A model generated the notes under the pieces. It searched no databases and was not told the DNA's origin. It saw only the letters and a program-made list of their open reading frames with translations. Both the position numbers and the translations under genes were made by a program. DNA of 64,000 nt from JBGPEQ01 sp050180895 (GTDB lineage: Bacteria; Pseudomonadota; Alphaproteobacteria; Dongiales; Dongiaceae). The stretch covers positions 248,001-312,000 of the forward strand of contig JBFXDS010000006.1 of NCBI GenBank assembly GCA_050180895.1, read 5' to 3'. Below are positions 26,697-38,655 of this stretch, one piece after another; the stretch's first letter is position 1; every line of letters starts with the position of its first letter.

Positions 26697-27647
26697 TCAC
26701 GTCAGGTTGCGGAACCTGTCCGTCGCCTCGATGAGGGCGGCGCGGATGCCTGGCTCCATGGCGGAATGGCCGGCATCCGGCACGATGACGTACTCGGCCT
26801 CCGGCCAGGCGCGCGCCAACTCGTCCGCCGTCTCGATCGGGCACACCAGGTCGTAGCGGCCCTGCACGATCACCGCCGGGATGTGGCGGATCTTGCCGAT
26901 GTTCCGCAGCAGCGCGTTCTCCGGCAAGAAGATGTCGTTGATGAAATAGTGAGCCTCCAGGCGGGCGATGCCCAGGGCCACCGTGTCCTGCGCAAACGAT
27001 TCCACGGTCTCCGGGCTGGGCAGCAGCGTGCAGCAGGTGCCCTCGTACACGCTCCATTTGCGCGCGGCGGGCATGTGCACCTTGGGGTCGGGATCCGTCA
27101 GCCGGCGATAGTAGTTCGTCAGCAGGTCGCCGCGCTCGGCCTCCGGCAGATGGCCGGCGAAGTCGCGCCAGATCTCCGGGGCGAAGGCGCGCATGCCCCG
27201 GAGGAACCAGTCGATCTCGGAGCGGCGGCAGAGGAAGATGCCGCGCAGCACCAGCGCCTTGCAGCGGTCGGCATGGGCCTCGCCATAGGCGATGGCCAGC
27301 GTCGAGCCCCAGGATCCGCCGAACACGGACCAGCGGTCGATGCCGAGATGTGCGCGCAGCCGCTCGATATCGCCGATCAGATGCGGCGTCGTGTTGTCGG
27401 TGATCTCGCCCAGCGGCTTCGACCGGCCCGCCCCGCGCTGGTCGAGGATGACGATGCGATAGTGCGTCGGATCGAAGAAGCGCCGATGCACCGGGCTCGA
27501 GCCCGCGCCCGGCCCGCCATGCAGGAAGACCACGGGCGCGCCGTTCGGGTTGCCGCACTGCTCGTAGTAGATCTGATGGCGGCCGCCGACCGGCAGATAG
27601 CCGCTGTCATAGGGTTCGATCTCCGGATAGAACTCGCGTCGTGCCAT
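26697..27647 (-). CDS. pip: Proline iminopeptidase
   Basis: A 316-residue alpha/beta hydrolase removing N-terminal proline from peptides. [12 protein letters not shown] forms the oxyanion region and [11 protein letters not shown] follows. The nucleophile elbow is GGSWGSTLA (Ser near 112), and the acid and histidine are in [10 protein letters not shown] and [10 protein letters not shown]. Length and motifs match Pip (peptidase family S33). It is divergent from the nuclease gene with only 41 bp between starts, so the promoters must overlap. Cytoplasmic, no signal peptide. Confidence 0.95.
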   Translation of the reverse strand: MARREFYPEIEPYDSGYLPVGGRHQIYYEQCGNPNGAPVVFLHGGPGAGSSPVHRRFFDPTHYRIVILDQRGAGRSKPLGEITDNTTPHLIGDIERLRAHLGIDRWSVFGGSWGSTLAIAYGEAHADRCKALVLRGIFLCRRSEIDWFLRGMRAFAPEIWRDFAGHLPEAERGDLLTNYYRRLTDPDPKVHMPAARKWSVYEGTCCTLLPSPETVESFAQDTVALGIARLEAHYFINDIFLPENALLRNIGKIRHIPAVIVQGRYDLVCPIETADELARAWPEAEYVIVPDAGHSAMEPGIRAALIEATDRFRNLT

Positions 27648-27688
27648 ACTGTCCTCGTGACTTCGGATCGTTCTGCCGCCGCCCTCGA

Positions 27689-28498
27689 ATGAGGCCCTGT
27701 ATAGCAGGCTTGATCCGGCTGTTCACGGCCGCGATGGCGGGGCTGTTGGGTACATTGTCCGTCCCGTCGACGGCCGCCGACCCGGCGGTCATCGAGGTCG
27801 AGGGTGGGGTCCGCGTGATGCGCGTGATCGACGGCGAGACTCTCGCACTCGCCGACGGCCGCATCCTCCGGCTCGCCGGCATTCTCGTGCCGCAGCCCCC
27901 CGCGCCTGGCGGTCAACGATTTTCCGATGCGGCCCGGCAGGCGCTTACCCTGCTCGTGCTGGAGCGGCGGGTCGTGCTCGCCTTCGGCCCGCGGCAGACG
28001 GATCGGCATGGGCGGCTTATCGCTCAGCTGTGGCGCGCGGCCGCCGATGGGTCGAAGGAGGTTTGGATTCAGGAAGAACTTCTCGCTGATGGCTTCGCGC
28101 GGGTGGCGACGACGCCCGACAATCTCCTCCTGGTGGCGGAGATGCTGCGCGTCGAAGACCGCGCCCGCCGCGCCCGCCGCGGCCTGTGGGGCGATCCCGC
28201 CTATCGCGTCCGCACGCCGGAGGATGCCGGCGCGGCGCTCGATGCCTTCCAGGTCGTCGAGGGCCGCGTCCTGGCCGTGGCCGTCCGCCGCGGCACCGGC
28301 TATCTCAATTTTGGTACCGACTACCGCACCGATTTCACGCTAGGCTTGACGCGCGAGGCGCTGCGGCTGATGCGGCAGGCGGGCTTCGATCCGGCGACGC
28401 TGCAAGGCATTCGCGTACGCGCCCGCGGTTGGCTAAGATCGTTCAACGGTCCGCTGATCGAGATCACCCACCCCGAACAGATCGAGGTCCTGGAATGA
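27689..28498 (+). CDS. Thermonuclease (SNase-fold) family protein, secreted
   Basis: A 269-residue protein beginning MRPCIAGLIRLFTAAMAGL, a signal peptide probably cut near PSTAADPA. The SNase fold is seen in MRVIDGETLALADGRILRLAGIL, followed by TDRHGRLIAQLW and EELLADGFARV. These carry the usual R-D-E active-site pattern in modified form. A C-terminal extension of about 90 residues ends in EITHPEQIEVLE, a nucleic-acid-binding-like strand seen in related proteins. The stop overlaps the start of the M48 protease by four bases (ATGA). The start at 27689 places the signal peptide at the N-terminus. Confidence 0.85.
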   Translation: MRPCIAGLIRLFTAAMAGLLGTLSVPSTAADPAVIEVEGGVRVMRVIDGETLALADGRILRLAGILVPQPPAPGGQRFSDAARQALTLLVLERRVVLAFGPRQTDRHGRLIAQLWRAAADGSKEVWIQEELLADGFARVATTPDNLLLVAEMLRVEDRARRARRGLWGDPAYRVRTPEDAGAALDAFQVVEGRVLAVAVRRGTGYLNFGTDYRTDFTLGLTREALRLMRQAGFDPATLQGIRVRARGWLRSFNGPLIEITHPEQIEVLE

Positions 28499-29970
28499 CC
28501 CGGATTCGCGCCTCCGCCTCCGTCCTGGCATCTCTGCTGCTGGTGCTCCTGCTCCCCGGCCTCGCCGGCTGCTCGGTCAATCCGGCGACCGGCCAGTCGA
28601 CCTTCACCGGCCTGATGTCCGAATCCGACGAGGTCCGCATCGGCCGCGAGAACCATGCCAAGGTGATGGCCGAGTTCGGCGGGCCCTATGCGAATGCGGA
28701 ACTAGGCCGCTATGTCGACAGCCTCGGCCAGCTTCTGGCCCGCGCGTCCGACCGGCCCAACCTGCAATACACCTTCACTGTCCTGGATTCGCCGGTCGTC
28801 AACGCCTTCGCCACGCCTGGCGGCTACATCTACATCACCCGCGGGTTGCTGGCGCTGGCCAATACCGAGGCCGAGGTCGCCGGCGTGCTCGCTCATGAGA
28901 TCGGCCATGTCGCGGCGCGCCACGCCGCCGAGCGCCAGGGTCAGGCAGTCCTCGCCAGCATCCCCGCCATCTTCGCCGGCGTCCTCACCGGCAGTGGCGC
29001 CGTCGCCGAGATGGTGGGCGCCGGCGGCACCGCCTATCTGCAGAGCTATTCGCGCGACCAGGAATACCAGGCCGACCTGCTCGGCGTGCGCTACCTGTCG
29101 CGCACCAATTACGATCCCTACGGCATGGCCAGCTTCCTGACGCAGCTCCAGGCCAACGACCGGCTCGATGCGGTGCTCTCGGGGCGACCCGACATGGAAG
29201 ACCAGTACAGCATGATGTCGACGCATCCGCGTACGGCCGACCGCATTCAGCGCGCGATCCAGGAAGCCGGCGGCACCCAGGTCAGCAGCCCGATCGTGGA
29301 GCGCGACCTCTATCTGTCGAAGATCGACGGCATGGTGTATGGCGATGAGCCGGAGCAGGGCTTCATCCGTGACCGTCGCTTCCTGCATCCGACGCTCCGG
29401 TTCGTCTTCGAGGTGCCGCCCGGCTTCCACATGATCAATTCGTCCGATGCCGTGATCGCCCAACGCCAAGACGGCGCGACGATCCTGTTCAGCAGCGCGG
29501 CCGGCCGCTCCGGCGGCCGCATGATCGATTATCTCACCAGCGAATGGGCGCCGCGCCTGCGCCTGGCCGATGCCGAGACCATCGACGTCAACGGCATGGA
29601 CGCGGCGACCGGGTCCGACCGCATCGATACCAACAGCGGCGTGCGCGACGTCCGGCTGGTGGCGATTCGGCATGAGTCCGGCCAGATCTACCGCTTCATC
29701 TTCCTCACCAAGCCGGAGCTCACCAACGCCCTGGCCCGCGACCTCCAGTTGACCACCTACAGCTTCCGGCGTCTCACCGCCAGCGAGGCGGCGCAGTTGC
29801 GGCCGCAGAGCATCCGCGTCGTCCCCGTACGGTCGGGCGACACCGTCGCTGCCATGGCCGCCAAGATGTCGTTCGGCGATCATCGCGAGGAGCGGTTCCG
29901 CACCCTCAACGGCCTGTCGCCGTCCGATCGGCTCGTCGCCGGCCAGCGGGTCAAGGTCATCGTCGAATGA
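28495..29970 (+). CDS. M48-family metalloprotease lipoprotein
   Basis: A 491-residue protein. A lipoprotein signal ends in LAGC (Cys26). The peptidase domain has HEIGH (His134, Glu135, His138) with the downstream zinc-ligand segment QEYQADLLGVRYL, so the catalytic set looks complete. It resembles BepA/LoiP-type periplasmic proteases that act in outer-membrane quality control. The last 55 residues (VRSGDTVAAMAAKM to GQRVKVIVE) look like a LysM-type module and could bind peptidoglycan. Translationally coupled to the upstream nuclease; the cyclase gene starts 13 bp downstream. Confidence 0.9.
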   Translation: MTRIRASASVLASLLLVLLLPGLAGCSVNPATGQSTFTGLMSESDEVRIGRENHAKVMAEFGGPYANAELGRYVDSLGQLLARASDRPNLQYTFTVLDSPVVNAFATPGGYIYITRGLLALANTEAEVAGVLAHEIGHVAARHAAERQGQAVLASIPAIFAGVLTGSGAVAEMVGAGGTAYLQSYSRDQEYQADLLGVRYLSRTNYDPYGMASFLTQLQANDRLDAVLSGRPDMEDQYSMMSTHPRTADRIQRAIQEAGGTQVSSPIVERDLYLSKIDGMVYGDEPEQGFIRDRRFLHPTLRFVFEVPPGFHMINSSDAVIAQRQDGATILFSSAAGRSGGRMIDYLTSEWAPRLRLADAETIDVNGMDAATGSDRIDTNSGVRDVRLVAIRHESGQIYRFIFLTKPELTNALARDLQLTTYSFRRLTASEAAQLRPQSIRVVPVRSGDTVAAMAAKMSFGDHREERFRTLNGLSPSDRLVAGQRVKVIVE

Positions 29971-29983
29971 GGACCGGCCACAG

Positions 29984-31834
29984 GTGACGGCGGAGCTGCC
30001 GTCGAGCGCCGCGCCGCCGTCGCGGACCTGGCGGCCGCCGATATCCGTCGTCCTCGTCCTCGGCTTCGGCGGCCTCGTCGCCGGCGCCGTGGCGGCGGTG
30101 CTGCTGCTGGCGCTCGACGTCGCCCAGCGCAACACCAACGAGCTGTTGCGCCGGTCGGCGGAGCTCACCATCGATGCGCAGGTCGCCGGCCTGGACCATC
30201 ACCTTCGCCCGGCGCGCAACGAGGTCGAGTTCCTGGCCGGCCAGCTGAACGCCGGCGCGGTGCCCCTCGACGACGATGCCCGGCTCTCGGATCTTCTTCT
30301 CGGATCGCTGGCCGCGGCGCCGCAAATCAGCGGCGTCGCCTTCGTGCGCGCCGACCTTCATGCCGTTCGCGCGGAGCGTGCCGCCGGCGCCTACAAGACG
30401 GATACCGGCTCTTGGATCGACCGGCCGGAGATTCGCCTGGCGCTGCGCGACGGACCGGCGCTGCCCGGGTTTGCCTGGGGCGATATCCTCTATCTCGAAC
30501 GCGCGCGGAGCAGCTTCCTCAGCGTGCGCGTGCCGGTTCGTCAGGGTGGTGCGTTCCGCGGCCTCGTCGTCGCCGTGGTGTCGATCGGGGAAATCTCCAA
30601 CTTCATCGCCGCCACCACGACGCCGGGCGGCGGCCGCGCCTTCATCCTGCGCGGTCGCGACGAGGTCGTCGCGCATCCCGCGCTGGTCGGCGGCGTCGAT
30701 GGGTTGTCGGCCGGGAAGCCGCTGCCGCGCATTGGCGAGATCGGCGACGCGGTGCTGGCCGCCATGTGGTCGCCGCCGGTCGACGATGTCGACGCGGTGC
30801 TGGGCGACAGCGTCGTGGTCGGGCGCGTCGTCGCGGCGGGCAGCGGAGACTGGGAAGACGCCGACCGGTTCATCTTCCTCTACCGCGAGATCAGATCCTA
30901 TGGCCCGACGCCATGGATCGTCGGCTTCTACTACCGGCTGGACGATGTCGACCAGCCGCTGCAGCGCCTGACCTTCGTCGCCGCGGTCGGCGGCGCGATC
31001 TTCGTGGTCGCGGTGCTGGCGGCCTTCCTGCTCGGCCGTGGTCTGGGGCGACCGATCCGCCGGCTCGCCGCCGCTGCCGAGGCGATCCGCGACCTCAGCG
31101 TCGAGAACGTGGCGCCGCTGCGCGGCAGCCCGTTCCGCGAGCTGGACGTGGCGGCGCGCGCCTTCAATTCCATGCTCGGCGGCCTGCGCTGGTTCCAGAC
31201 CTACGTTCCGCGCGCGCTCGTCCTGCAGTTGATGGGCCAGGCGCAGGGCGAGCTCGAATCGAAGCAGCGGGTCGTCACGGTGCTGTTCACGGATATCGTC
31301 GGCTTCACCGAGATCGGCGGCCGGCTGCCGGCGCCGCAGCTGGCGGAATTCCTCAACCGCCATTTCGGCCTGCTCGGCGCCTGCATCGATGCGGAACAGG
31401 GGACCGTCGACAAGTACATCGGCGATTCGATCATGGCGTTCTGGGGGGCGCCGGTGCTGCAGGCCGACCACGCGCACCGCGCCTGTCGCGCCGCCAAGGC
31501 CATCGCCGCGACCCTGAAGGCGGACAACGAGCGCCGCAGCGCCAAGGGCCTGAAGCCGGTTCGCCTGCGGATCGGCATACACACCGGTCCGGTCGTCGTC
31601 GGCAATGTCGGCGCGCCCGGCCGCGTCAATTACACGCTGATCGGCGATACCGTGAACACGGCGCAGCGGCTGGAAGCCCTCGGCAAGACGGTGGATATCG
31701 GCACCGACGACGTGATCGTCCTCCTCAGTGGCGAGACGGCGGATTTCGTCGGCGACGAGTTCCAGCTGCGCCCATTGGGCGAGCACGAGCTGCGCGGCCG
31801 CAGCGAAAAGCTGCGCGTCTATCAGCTGCTGTGA
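29984..31834 (+). CDS. Membrane-bound class III adenylate/guanylate cyclase with extracytoplasmic sensor
   Basis: A 616-residue protein from GTG 29984. A first membrane segment (about 20-45), a Cache-like periplasmic domain (about 50-310), a second membrane segment (about 325-350), HAMP (RPIRRLAAAAEAIRDL) and a C-terminal class III cyclase domain follow. The catalytic part has VLFTDIVGFTEIGGRL (metal-binding Asp), DKYIGDSIMAFWGAP (second metal Asp) and GPVVVGNVGAPGRVNYTLIGDTVNTAQRL (transition-state Asn/Arg region), so it looks active. It makes cAMP or cGMP in response to an external cue; the ligand is unknown. It is followed by a strong terminator. Confidence 0.92.
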   Translation: MTAELPSSAAPPSRTWRPPISVVLVLGFGGLVAGAVAAVLLLALDVAQRNTNELLRRSAELTIDAQVAGLDHHLRPARNEVEFLAGQLNAGAVPLDDDARLSDLLLGSLAAAPQISGVAFVRADLHAVRAERAAGAYKTDTGSWIDRPEIRLALRDGPALPGFAWGDILYLERARSSFLSVRVPVRQGGAFRGLVVAVVSIGEISNFIAATTTPGGGRAFILRGRDEVVAHPALVGGVDGLSAGKPLPRIGEIGDAVLAAMWSPPVDDVDAVLGDSVVVGRVVAAGSGDWEDADRFIFLYREIRSYGPTPWIVGFYYRLDDVDQPLQRLTFVAAVGGAIFVVAVLAAFLLGRGLGRPIRRLAAAAEAIRDLSVENVAPLRGSPFRELDVAARAFNSMLGGLRWFQTYVPRALVLQLMGQAQGELESKQRVVTVLFTDIVGFTEIGGRLPAPQLAEFLNRHFGLLGACIDAEQGTVDKYIGDSIMAFWGAPVLQADHAHRACRAAKAIAATLKADNERRSAKGLKPVRLRIGIHTGPVVVGNVGAPGRVNYTLIGDTVNTAQRLEALGKTVDIGTDDVIVLLSGETADFVGDEFQLRPLGEHELRGRSEKLRVYQLL

Positions 31835-31843
31835 GCCGTAAAA

Positions 31844-31893
31844 CCGAACGCCGCGTTTCACCGGATGGGAGTGAAACGCGGCGTCGGATTTTT
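31844..31893 (+). terminator. Rho-independent terminator after the cyclase gene
   Basis: An 18-base arm (CCGAACGCCGCGTTTCAC) pairs with GTGAAACGCGGCGTCGG with one bulge, over a 9-base loop. Five T residues (31889-31893) follow. It ends the nuclease-protease-cyclase unit. Confidence 0.9.
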
Positions 31894-31928
31894 GGGATGC
31901 CGCCAGGGGTCGGGGCCGGCGGCATCCC
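31894..31928. repeat. Second hairpin directly after the terminator
   Basis: GGGATGCCGCC and GGCGGCATCCC form a perfect 11-bp stem over a 13-base G-rich loop. It starts on the base after the T-run of the preceding terminator. It could back up termination or terminate antisense reading. The following 250 bp to acnA hold only a promoter candidate. Confidence 0.6.
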
Positions 31929-32063
31929 ACGTCCCAGCCTCATGGGGGCTAGCAGGGAGGCCGGCTGGGGAGCCTCGAGACAGAGAGGGAAGGTCTCCGT
32001 ACGCCCGCGAGGCTGGCGCTCGGCTATGGCACCAATGCGCCGCAAAGGTGGCGAAATTATGAT

Positions 32064-32092
32064 TTGTCGCCGCGGCCGGCGATGTCCGATAA
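32064..32092 (+). promoter_or_regulatory. Candidate sigma-70 promoter for acnA
   Basis: TTGTCG (32064-32069), 17-bp spacer, CGATAA (32087-32092), about 85 bp before the acnA start. It is a moderate match placed in a local dip in GC. Other starts in the 340-bp spacer are possible. Confidence 0.35.
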
Positions 32093-32177
32093 ATGCCACT
32101 GTCCGCGGGTTCTCGGCTTTTCCGAATGCGGATGATATGGTCTTGCCGCTCACCGCCAGAAATTGGGGAGAAACGAC

Positions 32178-34885
<2,708 letters not shown>

Positions 34886-34889
<4 letters not shown>

Positions 34890-35779
34890 GGGCCGCCGCC
34901 GGGCGGGGCGAAGTCGGCGTAGCTCTTGGCCCGCTCGATGCGCAGCGCGGCGCAGCCGCAGGCGGCGGCGAGATCCGTCTGCGCCAGGGCCTGCAGGCTG
35001 ATGCGGCAGGCGGCGACTGCGAGGTCGCGGTGTATCGGGTCGATGTCGAACCGCAGGTCGGCGACGATGCCGTCCTCCCAGCAGACGACGTAGCTGGCGC
35101 TGCTGAAGCAGGCGCCGATCTCGCGGACCGCGCTCGCCTCCGGCCCGATGCTCTGGTTGACGGCGTCGGCCCCCAACGTCTGGAAGGCGCGCGCCTCGGC
35201 GCGGCTGGTGAAGCGCGGGCCCCAGTTGTGGGCGACGACGAGCTGGTGCCCATGGCCGAGCACGCGGCCCGGCGCCGGCCACAGCCCGCGCGCCGCCTGC
35301 TCCAGCGTCTGCGCCATGCTCGGGCAGAACAGCTGCGTCGCCAGCGCCTGGTGCCGCAGCCGCCCGGCCATCACCGAATGCTGGGTCTGCGAGAAGTCGA
35401 TGACGTCGCGTGCGATGACGAAGTCGCGCGGCTGCAGCGCCTTGTTGAGGGAGCCGCAGGTGCTGTCGGCCAGCACCTTGCGGACGCCCGCCTGCGCCAG
35501 GATCCACGCCACCTTGCGGTGCGCTTCGTTGTCGATCGCCGCATGCGGCCAGCCGTGGGAGAATACGTTCAGCAGCCGCCGCGGCCGGCCGTCGGCGGTC
35601 AGGCTGCCGTCGAGCTCCAGGATCTGCCAGTTGTCGACCGCGCCCCAGGGCGTGTCGAAGCTGAGCCAGCGTTCGAGGATGCGCACGCCGGGCTCCTCCA
35701 GATCTTCCGGAAAGCGCAGGCCCCAGCCGGCGCTGCCCGAGAGCAGCGCATAGGGCGTCTGCGGAATCGCTGCGCTCAT
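34886..35779 (-). CDS. Nucleoside phosphorylase-fold protein (MTAP/PNP-like)
   Basis: A 297-residue protein. Segments [50 protein letters not shown] and [19 protein letters not shown] follow the order of methylthioadenosine/purine nucleoside phosphorylases. Identity is loose: the N-terminal phosphate-binding GG-SGL loop is not obvious, and [11 protein letters not shown] stands there instead. It may be a divergent phosphorylase or a non-catalytic relative. ATG 35779 is chosen; an upstream ATG in the same frame adds unrelated residues. Convergent with acnA, sharing stop-codon bases, and divergent from the polyamine-binding gene. Confidence 0.65.
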
Positions 35780-35912
35780 CTGGCCGAATGTCCCCTTTGC
35801 CTGATCGTCGGTGCGATCATCGCCGCATCCGCCGGTCGGCACAAGCGACCCCTATTGCGCCGCGTCGGCGGCCGGGAGATGATGCGGGCAACAAAAGCAT
35901 GGGAGGCCCTAC

Positions 35913-37004
35913 ATGAACGATCGATGCGCAGTGCCGGCAACGGCGAAGCGATGGGTGCTGGCTCTGGCGGCGGCGGTGGCGCTCGTCGCGGCGGCACCGT
36001 CCGCGCCGGCGGCTGAAGGCGAGATCCACGTCCTCAACTGGGAGGGCTGGGGTACGAACCAGCCCTTTGCGATGGAGGCGTTCGAGAAGCAGACCGGAGT
36101 CAAGGTGGTGCATGACTATCTCACCTCCTTCCCGGAGATGTTCACCAAGCTGCGCACCAATCCCGGCGTCTACGACATCGTCGTCATGAACACGGCCTAC
36201 ACGTTGCAGGCGGCCGACGAAGGGCTGATCGAGCCGATCGACGTGAGCGGGCTGAAGAATTTCGCCGATCTCATCCCGGAGCTGCGCGACACGCCCCAGC
36301 TCAACCGCGACGGCAAGGTCTACGGCGTCGCCTGGATCTGGGGCGGCACCAGCCTCAGCTACAACACCGATCTCTACCCGACGCCGCCGACCTCGGTGCA
36401 GGCGTTCTGGGACCCCAAGCACGCCGGCCGCGTCTGCTGGCACGACAGTCCGGAGGATTCGGTCCGCATGGCCGCCATCGCGACCGGACAGGATCCGGAG
36501 AACCCCGCCGACATGGCCGCCGTCCGCGACAAGCTGCGCGCGCTCAAGCCGCAGGTCCGCGCCATGTGGCAGTCGGAGGACGAGTGGCTGAAGCTGGTGG
36601 CCGCCAAGGAATGCGACGTGTCCTTCATCTGGACCGATTCGACGGAGAAGGCGAAGGTGGTTCACCAGCAGCCGATCAGCTTCATCGTCGCCGAGGAAGG
36701 GGCGCTGGCTTGGCGCGACGGCCTGTCGATCCCGTCGAATCCGCCCAATCCCAAGGCCGCCCTGGCCTTTGTCGACTACCTGACCAGCCCGGAATTCTAC
36801 GCCGGCTGGGCCGCCGCCGGCGGCGCGCCGGTGTCGGCCAGCTCGAAGTCCGTCGGCGCCCTCGCCGCCGACTCGCTGACGCGCCAGGTGCTGGCCAATC
36901 CGGACAATGTCGGGCGGCTCAAGTTCCAGGGCCCGCTGTCCGATGAGACGCGCCAGTCCTGGCTCGACCTGTGGCAGGAGACCAAGGCCTATTTCGCCGA
37001 GTGA
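35913..37004 (+). CDS. potD: Spermidine/putrescine-type periplasmic binding protein
   Basis: A 363-residue substrate-binding protein with a Sec signal (cut probably after PSAPAA). The mature start EIHVLNWEGWGTNQPF, then YDIVVMNTAYTLQAADEGLIEPID and VAWIWGGTSLSYNTD, are characteristic of PotD/PotF polyamine binders. It captures ligand for an ABC importer. A permease gene of the same system follows after 184 bp that contain a palindromic repeat. The exact ligand (putrescine, spermidine or another cationic compound) is not decidable. Confidence 0.85.
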   Translation: MNDRCAVPATAKRWVLALAAAVALVAAAPSAPAAEGEIHVLNWEGWGTNQPFAMEAFEKQTGVKVVHDYLTSFPEMFTKLRTNPGVYDIVVMNTAYTLQAADEGLIEPIDVSGLKNFADLIPELRDTPQLNRDGKVYGVAWIWGGTSLSYNTDLYPTPPTSVQAFWDPKHAGRVCWHDSPEDSVRMAAIATGQDPENPADMAAVRDKLRALKPQVRAMWQSEDEWLKLVAAKECDVSFIWTDSTEKAKVVHQQPISFIVAEEGALAWRDGLSIPSNPPNPKAALAFVDYLTSPEFYAGWAAAGGAPVSASSKSVGALAADSLTRQVLANPDNVGRLKFQGPLSDETRQSWLDLWQETKAYFAE

Positions 37005-37033
37005 AGACCGACTGATCGGGTGTCGGGCACGAA

Positions 37034-37126
37034 CAGGGTGCGTCCTTCGGCAAGCTCAGGATGAGGGAGAATCTTGCTGGCACAAAGAAAGCTCCTCATC
37101 CTGAGCTTGTCGAAGGACGCACCCTG
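37034..37126. repeat. Palindromic repeat family A, copy 1
   Basis: An inverted repeat with arms CAGGGTGCGTCCTTCGGCAA and (reverse) TTGTCGAAGGACGCACCCTG, each continuing into CTCAGGATGAGG. A spacer contains CTTGCTGGCACAAA. It lies between potD and potB on their coding strand. Near-identical copies occur at 47386 and 48897. Confidence 0.9.
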
Positions 37127-37188
37127 CCGGTCCCGATCGCCTGTCGGCCGCTGACGCGAGCCCCTCACGCGCGAAGGAGCAAACGAGT

Positions 37189-38007
37189 TTGCAGGCGGAA
37201 CGGCGTCGACAACTGGCGGTCGTCGGCCTCACGGCCCCGGCCTATCTGTGGCTGCTGCTGACGATCTTCCTGCCGCTCTGCGTCATGCTCTTCTTCAGCT
37301 TCCTCAGCAAGGCGCCGTTCGGCGGGCGGCCGGTCGAGCTGTCGTTGGAGCACTATCAGCGCTTCTTCGAGCGCGATTTCTACCTGTTCCTCACCTGGCG
37401 CTCGTTGCTGCTCGGCGCCATCGTCACCGCGGTGTGCATCCTCGTCGGCTACCCGGCGGCGTTCCTGCTGGCCAAGAGGGTGCCGGGCCGCTGGCGCGAG
37501 GCCTTGTTCCTGTTGATCATCCTGCCGTTCTGGAGCAACGCCCTCGTACGCACCTTCTCATGGACCATGGTGCTGCGCGGCAGCGGGCTCGACATTCTCT
37601 ACAGCTATTGGGCGATCGTCGTCGGCCTCGTCCATTCCTACCTGCCCTATATGATCCTCACCTGCTATCTGTCGCTGCAGGCGATCGACGATTCCCTCGT
37701 CGAGGCGGCGCGCAGCCTGGGCGCCTCGCCGGCGACCGTCCTGCGGCGGATCGTTCTGCCGCTGAGCCTGCCGGGGCTGGTCACCGGCGTGGTCCTGATC
37801 TTCATTCCGGTGGTCGGCTCGTTCATGGAGCCGCGCATCCTCGGCGGCCAGAAGGGTATGATGCTCGGCACGGTGATCGAGGATCAGTTCACCCAGGTGT
37901 TCAACTGGCCGTTGGGCGCGGCCTTGTCGTTCATTCTGCTGGCCGCCGTGCTGGCGATCCTCGTTGTGGGCTACACCCTGCTGCGCGGCCGCCTGCAGCC
38001 GGCCTGA
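37189..38007 (+). CDS. potB: Polyamine-type ABC transporter permease (PotB-like)
   Basis: A 272-residue permease with six membrane segments. The EAA loop is EAARSLGASPATVLRRIVLPLSLPG (about residues 175-200), the contact site for the ATPase. Start is TTG 37189 with AAGGAG ten bases before it. The sequence fits PotB/PotH subunits. The second permease (PotC) and the ATPase (PotA) that complete such importers are not next to it: a hairpin and an oppositely oriented gene follow. The remaining subunits must be elsewhere, or the cluster has been truncated. Confidence 0.88.
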   Translation: MQAERRRQLAVVGLTAPAYLWLLLTIFLPLCVMLFFSFLSKAPFGGRPVELSLEHYQRFFERDFYLFLTWRSLLLGAIVTAVCILVGYPAAFLLAKRVPGRWREALFLLIILPFWSNALVRTFSWTMVLRGSGLDILYSYWAIVVGLVHSYLPYMILTCYLSLQAIDDSLVEAARSLGASPATVLRRIVLPLSLPGLVTGVVLIFIPVVGSFMEPRILGGQKGMMLGTVIEDQFTQVFNWPLGAALSFILLAAVLAILVVGYTLLRGRLQPA

Positions 38008-38017
38008 CGGAATCGCG

Positions 38018-38042
38018 CCGGGGGAGCCCCCTGCTCCCCCGG
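38018..38042 (+). terminator. GC-rich hairpin after potB
   Basis: CCGGGGGAGC and GCTCCCCCGG form a perfect 10-bp stem over a CCCCT loop, 10 bp after the potB stop. No T-run follows. It is likely a transcript end or stabiliser between convergent genes. Confidence 0.6.
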
Positions 38043-38064
38043 TGGCATGCCGTCTCAGCTCGTC

Positions 38065-38496
38065 TCAGTCGAACCGGAACGGCAGGATGATCTGGAATCC
38101 AGACTCGTCATAGTAGCGGTTCCGCTTGTAGTAGCGGTCGCGCGGATAGTAGTAGGCCGGCGGCGGGAAATAGGTCGGGCCCGGCGAATAATAGTACTGG
38201 TAGTAGTTGTAGCGCTGCCGCGGATAGTAGGAGTGCCTGCCCCAGCCCCACCCGTTGTTCCAGTGTTTCGACCGCTTGCCCCAACCCCAGCCGTCGTTCC
38301 AGTGCTTTGATCGCTTGCCCCAATTCCCATCATCGTCCCAATTCTGGGAGTGCTTGCCCCAGCCCTGGTTCCACTGCTTGTGACGCTTGTGGTCCGCGTC
38401 GGCCGGGCTCGAGCCGAGCGCCAGGATCAACGCCGCTGCCATTGGAAGCATGCCCCAGCGCAGTATCCGACCCCCCATTTTGAGTGACGGTATCAT
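38065..38496 (-). CDS. Secreted Trp/Gly/His/Tyr-rich repeat protein
   Basis: A 143-residue protein whose start is fixed by a perfect AAGGAGGT ribosome site just before ATG 38496. A signal peptide (GMLPMAAALILALGSSPADA) is followed by a repeat block with the unit KRSKHWN(D/N)GWGWG present twice in perfect tandem and in weaker form before and after (GKHSQNWDDDGNW, GRHSYYPRQ). A Tyr-rich segment comes next, then the end IILPFRFD, whose terminal aromatic strand could suit an envelope protein. No known enzyme motif. Low-complexity Trp-Gly-His repeats may bind metals or sugars or make an extracellular coat; all of this is inference. Confidence 0.8.
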   Translation of the reverse strand: MIPSLKMGGRILRWGMLPMAAALILALGSSPADADHKRHKQWNQGWGKHSQNWDDDGNWGKRSKHWNDGWGWGKRSKHWNNGWGWGRHSYYPRQRYNYYQYYYSPGPTYFPPPAYYYPRDRYYKRNRYYDESGFQIILPFRFD

Positions 38497-38655
38497 CGAT
38501 ACCTCCTTGTTATGCGTGCTCATGATTCACGGTAATTCGGCCGACCTGAACCCGGCATGAACGCCGGTGGGCGATCTTTGTGACCAATCCAGGCCGGTTC
38601 CGGCTCACCGCGAAGTGATTCGCCGGTAGGCAACGCCCGCCGCTAGGGTGGCGCC

